64,000 nucleotides of DNA, from contig CM029116.1 of the NCBI GenBank assembly GCA_016859345.1, positions 7,593,143 to 7,657,142 of the forward strand, in the 5' to 3' direction. This document shows, piece after piece, positions 1 to 10,083 of the stretch (positions are counted from its first letter, which is position 1; each line of letters starts with the position of its first letter). This DNA is from Istiophorus platypterus. Its lineage: Eukaryota; Chordata; Actinopteri; Istiophoriformes; Istiophoridae. The position numbers and the translations under genes are program-made. Under the pieces are notes generated by a model, which worked only from the letters and a program-made list of their open reading frames with translations, made no database searches and was not told the DNA's origin.

Positions 1-47
1 CAACGGGTTCTCGGGGGCCACGCTCTCAGTCATCCGCCCGGACGCAT
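1..47 (-). CDS. robo1: robo1 juxtamembrane exon, 5' part only (cut by window edge)
   Basis: This is the beginning of the exon that follows FN3. In vertebrate ROBO1 that exon carries the extracellular juxtamembrane linker and the transmembrane helix. The acceptor AG is at 48-49, behind a pyrimidine-rich tract at about 50-90. The first two bases complete an Asp codon with the G left by the FN3 exon, which gives Q-L-D-A-S-G-R-M-T-E-S-V-A-P-E-N-P-L. ROBO1 also begins this linker with LDA, but the rest differs from mammalian ROBO1, as expected for a fast-evolving stalk. The membrane helix itself is past the left edge. Identification rests on the junction and the conserved Asp-Ala, because only 15 full codons are visible. 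Confidence 0.82.
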
Positions 48-2119
48 CTGAGGATGGGGAGTAGGCGAGTGATAGGAGATGTGAGAGCGGGATTGAAAAT
101 GTTTAAAAGAAGAAAATACAGTTGTGTGTGTAAGAATCGGACATCAAAAGTGAAATGATGGGAGTGAAAGCAGGGCAGAGATGAGGAAAAATATTCAAAA
201 TTATTGCTCAAACCAAGTGGAAACACCTAGAATAGCAAAAATAAATATAAAATAATTCAAGTCAGTACAGTACATAAGTATGAAAACTCCTCTTTTTCCT
301 GAAGCACAAAAAAGAAACTTCATCGCAGCGGCTATGTATGAGGCTGGGTTGTGGAAACGGAGCCGTTTCTCTCTATTATTCATAAGGCTTTCATCACGAA
401 TCTCAGTCAACAATAGCAGGTAAGCAGACCAAAGCAACCATAGACATTCGAACGGAGCCTGTGCACCACACCCGCCTGATGGAACCAGATAGGAAAACAC
501 AGAGAGAGACATGCCTTACACTGAGCAATTCTGGTTTCATAATCATACAAATAAATCCAATGAGATTAATGCTCAAATACACAGACACCACAGTAATTAG
601 CCAACTGAGGCACATTAATGACTGATGGAGGTGTGGGTGCCTTGAAGCTGTTTCTATTGTGAAATTCACTGTAAAAGCACCGTCTGTATGGCTCCTCGCA
701 ACAACCGGCTCCCGGTCTGTTTTTCTCATCTGTCTATTCTCTCTGTGCTTTTCCCTCATGCGTGATACATGAAAGGACTACCCTGGGACGCCCCACCCCC
801 TGCCATTCTGAAATTTCTTCATGTTCGTGTTACTTTGTCTTCATCTCTTTCTCTCAAGTCTTTCATGTTGTAGCCACTCTTCTCTATCAACCCTCTAAGC
901 CAGAGGCAGAAACACTTCCCCGGCTCCCTGCCTTTACACCATACATATCCATCTGTCTGTCTTTGTCTCAGTGACTCAGTCCATGACTCCTTTCAGATGC
1001 CTCTCTTCTCACTCCTCTGTCTCCTCAATTTGTGGCTCTGTCTGGCCCAGTGAACGCAGCATGCCAATGTGACTAAGCAGCCCACAAGGGACTGTACAGG
1101 TATCCAGGCTAGGATGACGCACACAAGCTCGGAGTGTGACAAATGCATTTGGGTGAAGCACTGGTCCCCAAGGCGCATTGTTCCACTCCAGTGTTGGAAC
1201 ATGGCAACAATCACCACAGGAGCTCTTCAAGTGAGAGAAATTGTATCAGTCACAGCCGATGCTTCTTCATGCCGATCCCAGCCCACTCAATCACACATTT
1301 AAAACCAGATGGAGTTCTCTCTCTCTCTCTGCCTCATCCGGCCATTCCTGTGTTTTCCATCTCTTTCATGAGTAGGCAAGCTCGGAGCTTTGGGGAATAA
1401 AAATGACAAAAATATCTCAAAAATATCAGTCTGTCTAGACCAAAAGGATAAAAAAAAACAATAAGTAAATTATAACAACTACCCCAGTGCAGTCTACACT
1501 GTGTTTCTTAGCATTAATAACATGTCAGGCCTGAGCCCAGGGTGCAGGATTCATTATCGCCTTTGTTGTTTGAAGCAAAGCAGACAGAAAACACTGCATC
1601 CTTGACTAGTGAATGGAGCAGGGTGGGGCTGCCAGCTCAACAGCTCTGCCACACAGGAATTTAATGTGCCCATGGTGATCGTGCTGCCAGCTGCTGAAGC
1701 TAAAAGCCGTTTCAGAGTGCACAAAAACTGCAAAAAGCTCCCTGTCATTCAAACTCGTAACACTCATGGTAAGTTTGATGATATTTGTATAACAGTAATC
1801 ACCTCAATTACAGTTTTTAAGAATCATTGTTGACAAAGAAAGGAAAAGCAGGACGAGGCTTGAAAATGTCTGCTGCTGCAAAGAAAGGAATTACATAATT
1901 GTCTGTTTACTTGGCAGAACGTCATTTTACTGAAAACCTCTTAATATTGGATGACTGGATTAATGCCACAATTATTTGTCAGATGATTGGGCTTAATTCC
2001 ATGCACAAGGATTGCCAGAGGACAAATGCACTGAAACACGTCAAACGTATCCACCAGAGGAAAAACAAAATAATTACATGACCTCCCGTGAGAGAGAATT
2101 AAAGGTTGTCTCAACTCAC
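48..2119 (-). other. robo1: robo1 intron between FN3 and the juxtamembrane exon
   Basis: This is a 2072-bp GT-AG intron with donor GTGAGT at 2114-2119 and acceptor AG at 48-49. It is phase 1. I see no further exon, transposon or RNA gene in it. A short CT run lies near 1317-1331. The open frames on either strand here have no recognisable product. Confidence 0.85.
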
Positions 2120-2291
2120 CAAGCTGGAAGAAGGTGACCTCACTCTTGACCCCAGGACCTGCCCCGGTGCTGGCTGCTACCTCCACGCTGTAGCGGATCC
2201 CCGGGGCCAGACTGGGGATCAGCACGGATAAGGTTGAGCCGTCAACTGTGCGGTTGATGTGGTACCTACTCTCGTTCCCCAAACACCAGAT
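2120..2291 (-). CDS. robo1: robo1 exon, second half of fibronectin type III domain 3
   Basis: The exon is 172 nt and encodes 57 codons plus one base. It begins IWCLGNESRYHIN and runs through RTVDGSTLSVLIP and PGIRYSVEVAASTGAGPGVK to FFQL. These are the C-terminal strands of the membrane-proximal FN3 domain. The RYSVEVAAST block is the Tyr-containing strand and loop typical of this fold. Two N-glycosylation sequons are visible, NES and NRT, and both occur at the same places in mammalian ROBO1. The start is set by the acceptor AG at 2292-2293 and the end by donor GTGAGT. The exon is entered in phase 0 and leaves in phase 1. The first residue is Ile, where I recall Val in mammalian ROBO1 and Ile in ROBO2. 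Confidence 0.96.
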
Positions 2292-3699
2292 CTGCCATTA
2301 CAGAGACAAGGAGAAAGTGGAGATTGAGGCAGCATTGTGAGGGTTTCTGGGCAAGATTCAGTTTGGTAGCTGCCACCATTCTGCGCCCTTAAAATTGGTC
2401 GGCACTGCTGTTGCGACGTTTTAGCCCACCGTGGGTATTGTGTTACATCTTTGAGGTAGCAAATCATTTTACAACATGGCTTTATGTTTAACAGGCTGTG
2501 CTCAACACAGGGTCAATATTAGCTGAGGTAGCCATAACATCTTTCAGTGTAGCCTTAAGCCCATGAAAAACAAATGGGGATCAGTAATCACCCCCATAAC
2601 CCAATTTCAGCAGAAGCTAAGTGCTGTCAGTCCCAGGAAGGGGAGCAGTCTCTCAGGCTGACTCAAGCCAGGGTCACAAAGAGAAGTATACATTCACCTC
2701 AGCATGAGGCTCCATATCCTGAACCCCAGAACCCCCAGAACACCCCACCCCCACCCATTTCGTGCCAGCAGTTAACTAGGTTAGCATACACTGTTCTTTG
2801 GGTGTGTACTACACATGTGTGAATGCGTTTGCACTTCTATGATGGACTTACAAAACCCTGAAATTTTCTGTGTGTCTTAGAAATTGCGGGGAACGGAATT
2901 GCCGCTAGAGACCAGGCTCAGTAATGAGCAGGGAACATTCTCGGGCTGGACTTAAAAACCATGAAATTACTCTATCACTCTATCACCAGAAACATTTACC
3001 TGGAAAATTAACAGTGGCTTAACTTTTTCACTGACTCTACTTCATCTCCTGTTCCACCGCTAACCTATATTCCCTATGACACAAAAAGGCTTTCCAATTA
3101 AAATACAGGACTTCCATAGAATAATGGATGAGGGGACAGCGCTGTCCAAAGTGAGGCCATTACAAAAAGAGCATACATTATCAAGAAAGAGGGAAGAAAA
3201 TGGGACTTAAAAAGATGTGTTGTAGGTTTAAGGATGCATTAGAACAGCTCCAGACCAAAGAAATGTCTGGAATTATAATACTGGTCTGTCTCTTCATTGT
3301 TATGTCCTTGGTTGTTATTATAGCTTGTTGCTCTCCGCAATAAAAAATACACTATCTCCTGTCTTTGCATGATACATCTACTAGATCATTTAAAATCTAC
3401 GGTTTAGTTAAGTTTTATGTAGTTTGTGCTCATTAAACACAGAATTCTTCTAATTTTCATTCATATGAGTTTAAAAAAATCCTTAAGACACACTATCTGA
3501 CTCATGTAAAACAAAGCCAAACATTTTATCCCCACTGAAGACAAGTGTATTCGAGGATCTGTAATCACCCTTTAAAAACACCAAAGGATGTGTGAGTCTG
3601 CACTCTCCAGCAGATGGCACTGTTTCACAGCAGTTTCATCAAGCTCCCCTTGCTTTTGACTCCTTTCGCCTCTGTCTCAGCCTCCATCAGCACACAGAC

Positions 3700-3735
3700 G
3701 AGGAGCACTGAGGAGCAATGAGGAGCACTGAGGGG
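3700..3735. repeat. 10-bp tandem repeat, about 3.5 copies
   Basis: A unit close to GAGGAGCACT is repeated head to tail with one or two changes, inside a robo1 intron. It is a small minisatellite with no evident function. Confidence 0.8.
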
Positions 3736-3892
3736 TACAAAGGTGTGACTGAACCAGGATTTCATTACCTTTCCATGTCTTTCCATTGTCCCTTTCTGTG
3801 TTGTCTGCTTGGCCTGTATCCCTGTTTGTTTCTCCTTAATGTTTCTACAGTATGAGGCCCAATTGCTCAGACCTCTGGCAGCTACTGGCTGA

Positions 3893-3935
3893 TTTTTTTT
3901 GTTTGTTTGTTTGTTTGTTTTGTTTTGTTTTGTTT
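3893..3935. repeat. T-run followed by (GTTT)n and (TTTTG)n tract
   Basis: A run of eight T leads into TTTG units and then TTTTG units. In the transcript this is an A-rich CAAAA/CAAA tract, and it starts just after the 5' splice site of the FN3 exon 3942-4063. Confidence 0.92.
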
Positions 3936-3941
3936 CGCTAC

Positions 3942-4063
3942 CTTGTATTCCTGGACCACCCCATTCTGCTCCTCTTCTGGAGGGGGTTGCCAGGAGACCA
4001 CGATGGCAGTCCCATTGTCCCCACTCTCTGTCACCGTAACCTCACGAGGAGGAGCACTGGGGG
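3942..4063 (-). CDS. robo1: robo1 exon, first half of fibronectin type III domain 3
   Basis: The exon is 122 nt, made of two bases plus 40 codons. Its product runs APSAPPREVTV, then the NGTAIVVSWQPPPE block with the conserved core Trp of strand B, and ends NGVVQEYK. The opening Ala codon is completed by the G of the upstream FN2 exon. It matches the start of FN3 in ROBO1, including the PSAPP linker, the NGT sequon and the QNG-VQEYK strand. The acceptor is CTCAG just upstream of 4063. The donor is GTAGCG, which departs from consensus at positions +4 and +5 and is directly followed by a low-complexity tract. Confidence 0.96.
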
Positions 4064-4957
4064 CTGAGGGGGAGAAGACAAAAGACAGAAAACACACCTT
4101 CATACATGATACTGCATGCAGTCTCACCCTGCCTCCCCTCATCCCATTTAGCTATCATGAGACGGTATGAGACTGAAGCTGAGCGGAGAACAAAGGACTA
4201 ATAATCAAAATTACGTCGCTTTTATCTGAAATTTGAGTTTGATTAATAGAGATGCTTTTGTTGATAAACAAAAGCAAATAATTGTTTATTCAAAACAGAC
4301 AGGGAGTTATCATGGTGGTGTGTGAATATTAACCTGAGGTCCAATGGTAATAAAACTGAAATAATTATGGATGCAACATAAAAGATGTGTGAGGGAGTCT
4401 TAGAATAGCGGGCATTTTTCTGCTTATGGTTAACATTATGTGTACAGCTCCGCAAAACATTTATCAACAAAACTGACTGAGAACAAAAGGAGATTCCAGC
4501 AGGAAAAGATCAAAAAACTCCTACAAATGAGAGACATTTTTACACAGACACGCAGACACAGACACAGACACACACACACACACACTCTAGTAAACACTGA
4601 ACTAACATTATTCTTAACCGTTTGCTACAGGTTGAAATTTGCAGTTGGGTTTCAACCAAGCCTCATAGACTGCCACAACCACACCCTGTGAAAAATTAGT
4701 ATAACACTCTTGCTCGAGTGTTGTGTATGGTTTTCCATAGGGCCTTTTAGAGAGCTGAACCGCCACTCTAGTATGCTTGAATACACCACACTTGAACATA
4801 ACATAATACTGCCCTCGCTGCCTGCTGAGAACAGCTGTTTTATGGCCTCACACATACAAGCTGTGCATATAAAACTGTGTAAACATGAAAACATGCATGC
4901 ACACATGCAAACACTAGAGCACACTTGCACAGGGTTGCACACGTTCACATCCCCCAC
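4064..4957 (-). other. robo1: robo1 intron between FN domains 2 and 3
   Basis: This 894-bp phase-1 intron separates two FN3 modules. The donor GTGGGG is weak and the acceptor is CCCCTCAG. It contains a CA repeat near 4563-4586. Nothing else is recognisable. Confidence 0.85.
4563..4586. repeat. (CA)n microsatellite
   Basis: A dinucleotide CA run continues an imperfect ACACAG stretch. It lies within a robo1 intron. Confidence 0.9.
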
Positions 4958-5189
4958 CTTCCTCCAGTGTCTTGCCAATTTTGACATCGCTGTCTGTTCC
5001 CTGGAATTCATTGAAGAAGGGGCGGACTTTGAATTCATACGTGACTCCCTTCCGAAGCTGCGGCACAACGGCGCTGTCCTCCCCAGGGGTGCGCACCTCA
5101 AACACAGCCCACTCGCTCCTCTGCTGCCCCTCTGGCGCAGGCCTGTACATCACCTTGTAGCCCTGTATGTACTGTGACTGCTGCTCCAC
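4958..5189 (-). CDS. robo1: robo1 exon, main part of fibronectin type III domain 2
   Basis: At 232 nt this is the largest exon here, with 77 codons plus one base. The product begins VEQQSQYIQGYKVMYRP, continues SEWAVFEVRTPGEDSAVVP and LRKGVTYEFKVRPFFNEFQG, and ends KTLEE. This is ROBO1 FN2 strand for strand and the codon count equals that of human ROBO1 as I recall it. RKGVTYEFKVRPFFNEFQG is the conserved F-strand and FG-loop region. The start is set by acceptor CACTAG at 5190-5195, entered in phase 0. The exit is phase 1 through donor GTGGGG. Confidence 0.97.
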
Positions 5190-6949
5190 CTAGTGAATAG
5201 CACAGGAACACAGACAAAGACAGTGTCAGCTTGACTTGATTATGTGCCTCACAGTTCACAATGAAAAATGATACAGTAATGTAATAGATTGTAGCATCGC
5301 TGCACAGCCATGGATTCATGCAATTGATATACCCGGGCGCTGGACGGAATAGGGTGCTAACTCATCACATCACCCATCTGTTTATCCATCCACATCTACA
5401 TCTCTCTTTTCAACTGTCTGTCTATGCGCCATTTGGAGCAGCAGTGATTTGTGCAAACCACAGTATGAGGTCATTGGCCAGAGGTTCCTCTAAGTCTGGA
5501 GCTGGTTAAATAGGGCCCAGGCTCCCAGAACAGCCTGTCTCATCCTGTCCTGCTCTCCAGAGTACTGACTTGCTGCTGAAGTCAAGGAGGACTGGGGAGG
5601 AATGGATCTCTGTACAGAGTAGCAGAAATCGAGAATATGAGTTAAACAGAGTCTGATGAAGCTAAATAAAGAGAATAAATGTAATTGGAAGTGATTTATC
5701 TGTTTTTTTAATCTAGGGATAATTCATGTTGCTTTGTGATCCAGCATGGTTGGAGAAAAGAATAACCGCTAACCAGTATGCTAATATGCCTACGAGTCCC
5801 TGTGGAAGGCAAGCAGCACTGGCTTGTAAAGATTTTAGTGATTTCTTTATCCTTGCACGGTAAAATATGCTGCCGGCTCAGGTGGTCTTCATTAGCTTGA
5901 AAACTGGGCAACCATTCACCACAACACAAAGGAAAATGTAAAACCGAGAATCTCCACATTGGGAATAGATTTACTACAATGACAGTCTCCCTCATTCATG
6001 TGTTTTTCTGGAACATTCCAGGGTGACAGGGTAACTGGGCAGTAATGTTTTAAATCAGTCTTGACATGTCACTATCCTTTTTACATTTCCCCAGTCCCAT
6101 TCATCACTCACTATGGCACTTCATAATACCTGGGAATTTGGTGGTGGTGGTGGTGGTGGTGGTGGTGGTGGGGGGGGGGGGGGGGACTTTATGTCAAGAG
6201 GCACAACCGGCTGTTCTGTTCCATCCCACAGACTAGTATATACTATGTAAGGTAGACAGACATAATGTATAGCTGTACTGTCTATTAATATTTAAAAAAA
6301 ACAACCAATACATTAACCACATCAATTGCAGGTGGAGATTAGTACTTCATACTGAGCTTGTACCAGCAAAAAAAACAACAACACAAGCTCCCAGTTCTAC
6401 TTCTACTTCCTCCTCTTCCACCTATCCGTTTTAACATCTGTAAGCCATTTCCACTTAAGAGCATGAGTTGGCCGCCTCCTCTTTCTCACTTGTATTATTT
6501 TAACAGCCGTCAAGTGTTTTCAATCTGAGCGGGCACAGACTGGCACGCCACACACTGCAGTTCAGCACTACATGGCCTATTTCAGGAAGCTGGACTCTGT
6601 ATTCTGGCTTTTGGAGGGTTGAGTGGTCCACAATGGGCAAAGCTGCAGATTTTTGGTCTCTGGCCAGCTGACCAGTTCGGGCCTGTGCCAGATGGATACC
6701 AAGAACACTTGGATTGTGTTCCAGGCCGATCTCTGCAGTGTCCTTCCCCTGTAGGGTGCTAGGACGTTAGCAAATTAGCTCGGCTGAGTTGCCGGACAAA
6801 TTGACCATAGGCATATCACTAAGCTAACCTTGGAGCTTCAGTGGCCAGTTATACCAATGATCCATATGGCAACCGTATCCCGGCTGCAGCTGTGTGTGAG
6901 AATGTGACAGGAAAAAGTGATACGCATTCATGGAGAAAACGATACTCAC
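5190..6949 (-). other. robo1: robo1 intron inside FN domain 2
   Basis: This is a 1760-bp phase-0 intron with donor GTGAGT. It holds the GGT/G tract at 6140-6185. I see no exon or mobile element in it. Confidence 0.85.
6140..6185. repeat. (GGT)n followed by a 16-base G run
   Basis: About ten GGT units on the plus strand run straight into an uninterrupted poly-G stretch. The G-rich strand is the template strand of robo1, so the pre-mRNA carries C-rich sequence. It could form a G-quadruplex in DNA. Confidence 0.93.
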
Positions 6950-7071
6950 TGTCCACTGCACCCTGACGGATGAGGAGGAGAGAATGGTGGGGTTGTGCAG
7001 GTGGATTACCACCTCTCCCAACTCCCTTTGGATCTGACGATGGTCCACACCCTGACTGGTGGGAGGAATAT
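6950..7071 (-). CDS. robo1: robo1 exon, FN1-FN2 linker and start of FN domain 2
   Basis: The exon is 122 nt, made of two bases plus 40 codons. The product is DIPPTSQGVDHRQIQREL, then GEVVIHLHNPTILSSSSV and RVQWT. The PTSQGVDH linker and the LHNPT-LSSSS strand are characteristic of ROBO1. The first Asp codon is shared with the upstream exon (G plus AT). The exon ends in phase 0 after the core WT of FN2 strand B, with donor GTGAGT. Confidence 0.96.
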
Positions 7072-7183
7072 CTGTATGCAGAAGACATAAGGAATAAATG
7101 ACCTTGTCTTTAACTAAAGAAAAAAAACAAAAAAAACAATGTACTGCATATCAAATTCATATCAGTAAGAAGGCAGTTCTCAC

Positions 7184-7350
7184 CTTGTGTTTTCACAGCA
7201 TCAGTGATAGGACTAGGATCACTCAGCCCATAGGCATTGGCTGCCCGTACTAAGAAGAGGTAGACGGCACTGGACTTCAAGCCCTTGAGTACAAATGACT
7301 CAGTTTTCACATGCTCTGCCAAAGTCTGCCAGCTGCTCCCTGATGCATGA
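7184..7350 (-). CDS. robo1: robo1 exon, second half of FN domain 1
   Basis: The exon is 167 nt. It completes a Ser codon with its first base, then encodes HASGSSWQTLAEHVKTESF, VLKGLKSSAVYLFLVRAAN and AYGLSDPSPITDAVKTQ. The YLFLVRAANAYG block is the F strand of FN1, and the SWQT-AE and VKTE blocks match ROBO1. The acceptor is CCACAG at 7351-7356 and the donor is GTGAGA. The exon is entered in phase 2 and left in phase 1. The upstream intron is 92 bp and the downstream one 112 bp, so this part of the gene is compact. Confidence 0.96.
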
Positions 7351-7442
7351 CTGTGGACACACAACAGAGAATTAAAGTCTAAAAGGGTTCAAAGGAGCCA
7401 TGGAACGATTAGTTTATTGATGGTCTAGATGATTAGTTTTAC

Positions 7443-7611
7443 CTGAAGGCCTCTATTATATAGGAGGTGGGTGTGGCTCCAGCATTAAGATTAGGCTTCC
7501 AGGAAAGGGTGATGGAGGTGCGGGTAACGTCAGTGACCTCGGGTTTAGAAGGGGCACTGGGGATCAGGTTTGGGTCAGTAGGTCTGTTTGGCTGGACTGG
7601 GACTCCAAACT
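7443..7611 (-). CDS. robo1: robo1 exon, Ig5-FN1 linker and first half of FN domain 1
   Basis: The exon is 169 nt, with two bases, 55 codons and two bases. It reads EFGVPVQPNRPTDPNLIPS, then APSKPEVTDVTRTSITLSW and KPNLNAGATPTSYIIEAF. The linker and the LSW strand with its core Trp are nearly the ROBO1 sequence. The acceptor is ATTTAG at 7612-7617 and the donor is GTAAAA. The split Ser codon that joins it to the next exon (AG plus T) restores the ROBO1 motif AFSHASGSSWQT. Confidence 0.96.
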
Positions 7612-7821
7612 CTAAATTGAGAACAGAGAGGGAAAAAGGTAAATGTAGTTTATGGCTATTTTCCAAAAACTAAAGGCATGCAAAACATCTCCAACTTTCT
7701 TTTGATTTTTTCATAAATGAGAATAACTATATTAAGACAAAAAAAATACACTTGTTTGAAAATTAATTGGCAAAAACCTCAAAAAACCCTCAAAAACCGA
7801 AGACTACTGGATTAGGCTTAC

Positions 7822-7903
7822 CTTGAACTTCTAAGTAGGCTTTCCATGAGGCCTCTCCGCTGGGTGTAGAGGCGATGCAGGTGTAGGTGCCGCTGTCACC
7901 AAG
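7822..7903 (-). CDS. robo1: robo1 exon, C-terminal half of Ig domain 5
   Basis: The exon is 82 nt, 27 codons plus one base, reading LGDSGTYTCIASTPSGEA then SWKAYLEVQ. It contains the second Ig cysteine in the DSGTYTC motif that closes the Ig5 disulfide. The acceptor AG at 7904-7905 is preceded by nine C residues and by a region poor in pyrimidines. The donor is GTAAGC. Skipping this exon would shift the frame, since 82 is not a multiple of three. Confidence 0.95.
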
Positions 7904-9877
7904 CTGGGGGGGGGTGTATTCAATTACATAAGAGTTGTTTAAATGTATGTCACAGTTTCCCAAACTGCTAGAAGTCTCCTTCCCTTTTTCTGCCTCTTGC
8001 TCTGTCTCTCTCTCTCTCTCTCTCTCTCCCCCCACTTCACTCCTTATTGACATTCTGGTTGAGTCTGCAGCAGGCAGCTGTCATTGCCTGATAATCTCAG
8101 TATCATCTCTTTCATAGCAGAAACTAGAGGAAAGCAGCTGGAAAGGCCAAGTGACAGACCATACTGAGTCAAACGGAAAAGGATCATAGACTAATTAGAG
8201 ACCTTTTTCCCTCTCTCTAACATCCCCCTGAGTACCAACCATAGAAGTCACTGCCCCGTTCAATAGATGTGGTAACAATCTGCCCTCAAGATATTTGGTC
8301 AAACCTTGACTGTTCATACTCGTTCGGTTGTAGCTTTGTTGGGAAAAGAGGGGTGCAAAGAAATTTTAGATGTAGTTGCAAGTTCGTTTGGAACAACACT
8401 GGAAAGCACTGAGAGAGCTCATTCTTGTCTCTCTACCAAGGTTGAACAATCCACTTAATTTGTTATTTTAACAATGGAAAATTTAATCTGCATTAGATCT
8501 GGCTCTGCAACAAATTACACTGTGAGAGACAATCATGTGGTATACGTGCCAGATTTTTTTTTTTTTTCCCTGAAAGTGGAGTAGTTCAGAAAACAGAGTT
8601 GAAAAAAAAAGAAGTTCTTTCTCTCAGAGTATTCTTGGATCAGCACCTGAATCTGAATCCAGACCAAAAACAAATCATTGTTTCTTGGCAACATGAACAA
8701 AATCTCCTCCAAATTGAACAGAAATCGGTTGACAAGTTGCCGATGGAGTCACCTAGCTAGCAGGCTAATAAACAAAACACAAAAAAAGACCTGTTGGCAA
8801 AGGAGTATGGCATATTTTCACTCTGCCACGTGGTAAAAATGTCTGCTCTGTCAACTTTAGTCAGAGTGGATGTAAAACACATACTTCTATGTGGTTTGAT
8901 GGGGATGCTTTATACGCTAAGGGCTACTTTGCTGGTGTGTAGGCAAAAATGAAAATGAGAAAAACAGGAAGAGCTAAATAAATTGAATATGAAAATATCC
9001 TGCCAATGACTTTCAAGGTGAGAATTTTTTTTGTCTGGCAGGTAAGAAAATGTATCGAACTCTATAACAATAACACTCACGCAACTGTATTAATAAATAA
9101 AATACCTCATGCATCAAAAACACCTTCATTAAAACGTATCAGGGAGAAATGACAAGTGCATTGATGTGCAGTGCCTGTGGAATTTACTCGGGTACAGCAG
9201 GAGACGGGTTCAGACGCACCACCTCCTGCCTGCCACACACTGGCAGCCCAATCACACTGCAATCTCGTCACCGCAAGACGTGCCAGCATTCATCAAAACA
9301 CCGCAAAATGACGCGACCTATGACCCCGTGACGCCTCCATCTGGAAGACACGTCAGCACCCCTTTGCTTGTCTCTCCTCAAGATTGTGCTCAGCGTCACA
9401 CAGCGCGCCGTTGCAAACACACGCACACAAGCATATGCTCACACACAAAATCACACGGACAAAACCCACTGTGCTCGCTGACTGACAGGAACTGCAGACT
9501 GTTCGACTTCACAGACTCCATTTCAAACTGGCGACAACTGACTGACAGCCCACTGAGGGCTGGTTGCTGGCAGGGAACACGTGCTTTATTTACCGACCGG
9601 CAGGGTTATTGCCCAGCACCTTATGGTTGTGATATTTACAACTTTGAAGTTTATTTCAATGGCTTTAGACATTAAAGGCAGCCTAATAGAAAGTCCTGAT
9701 TAGAAAACATAATTATATATTTGTATAAATATAAAAAAATATTTCATACATATGCAGCCAAATTCCAGATTAACTTGAAATACCACAGTGCAGTCCTGGG
9801 TGCTGTGTTGTATGTTTACTTTGCTTGATGTTAAGAAGGGATCTGAGCGTGTCTGTCCCTGCGGCGAGGAGTCTTAC
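7904..9877 (-). other. robo1: robo1 intron inside Ig domain 5
   Basis: This is a 1974-bp phase-0 intron with donor GTAAGA. It holds a TC microsatellite at 8005-8028 and a T run at 8554-8567. The plus-strand open stretch near 9166-9675 shows no recognisable domain. No exon is seen. Confidence 0.85.
8005..8028. repeat. (TC)n microsatellite
   Basis: A pure TC dinucleotide run followed by Cs. In the robo1 transcript it reads as GA-rich. Confidence 0.92.
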
Positions 9878-10083
9878 CTTTGCGTAGCGAATCTGCAGTG
9901 CGCCTGTGTCCAGTTGTTTGACCCTGGAGTCGTGAGTGGACACCAATACGCCATCCTTCCTCCAGAGGATGGTGGGGGTGGGGTTGCCCGACGCCACACA
10001 GTTGAGGACCACTGTGCCGTCCACAGCCACCGTCTGATTGGTTGGGCCTTGTCGGATAACTGGCGGCGGGCGGTCCGACACAA
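9878..10083 (-). CDS. robo1: robo1 exon, Ig4-Ig5 linker and first part of Ig domain 5
   Basis: The exon is 206 nt, two bases plus 68 codons. The product is VVSDRPPPVIRQGPTNQT, then VAVDGTVVLNCVASGNP, PTILWRKDGVLVSTHDSR and VKQLDTGALQIRYAK. The first Ig5 cysteine (VLNC) and the core Trp (ILWRKD) are present, and NQT is a glycosylation sequon. The DRPPPVIRQGP opening is distinctive of Robo1. The acceptor is CCACAG and the donor is GTAAGA. The linker reads V-V-S where I recall V-I-A in human ROBO1. Confidence 0.97.

Larger units (their letters stand above)
2292..3941 (-). other. robo1: robo1 intron inside FN3 domain 3
   Basis: This 1650-bp phase-0 intron splits FN domain 3. It contains a short 10-bp tandem repeat at 3700-3735 and a TTTG-rich tract that begins six bases inside the donor end. 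I see no coding sequence or recognisable mobile element. Confidence 0.85.

Noticed and set aside
3907..5177. Plus-strand open frames overlapping the FN2 and FN3 exons
   Set aside because: These are antisense shadows of the robo1 exons, whose minus-strand frames match the family and have proper splice sites.
9166..9675. 169-codon open frame on the plus strand
   Set aside because: It lies inside the Ig5 intron, antisense to robo1. It has low-complexity CA-rich sequence, no recognisable domain and no splice or promoter support.
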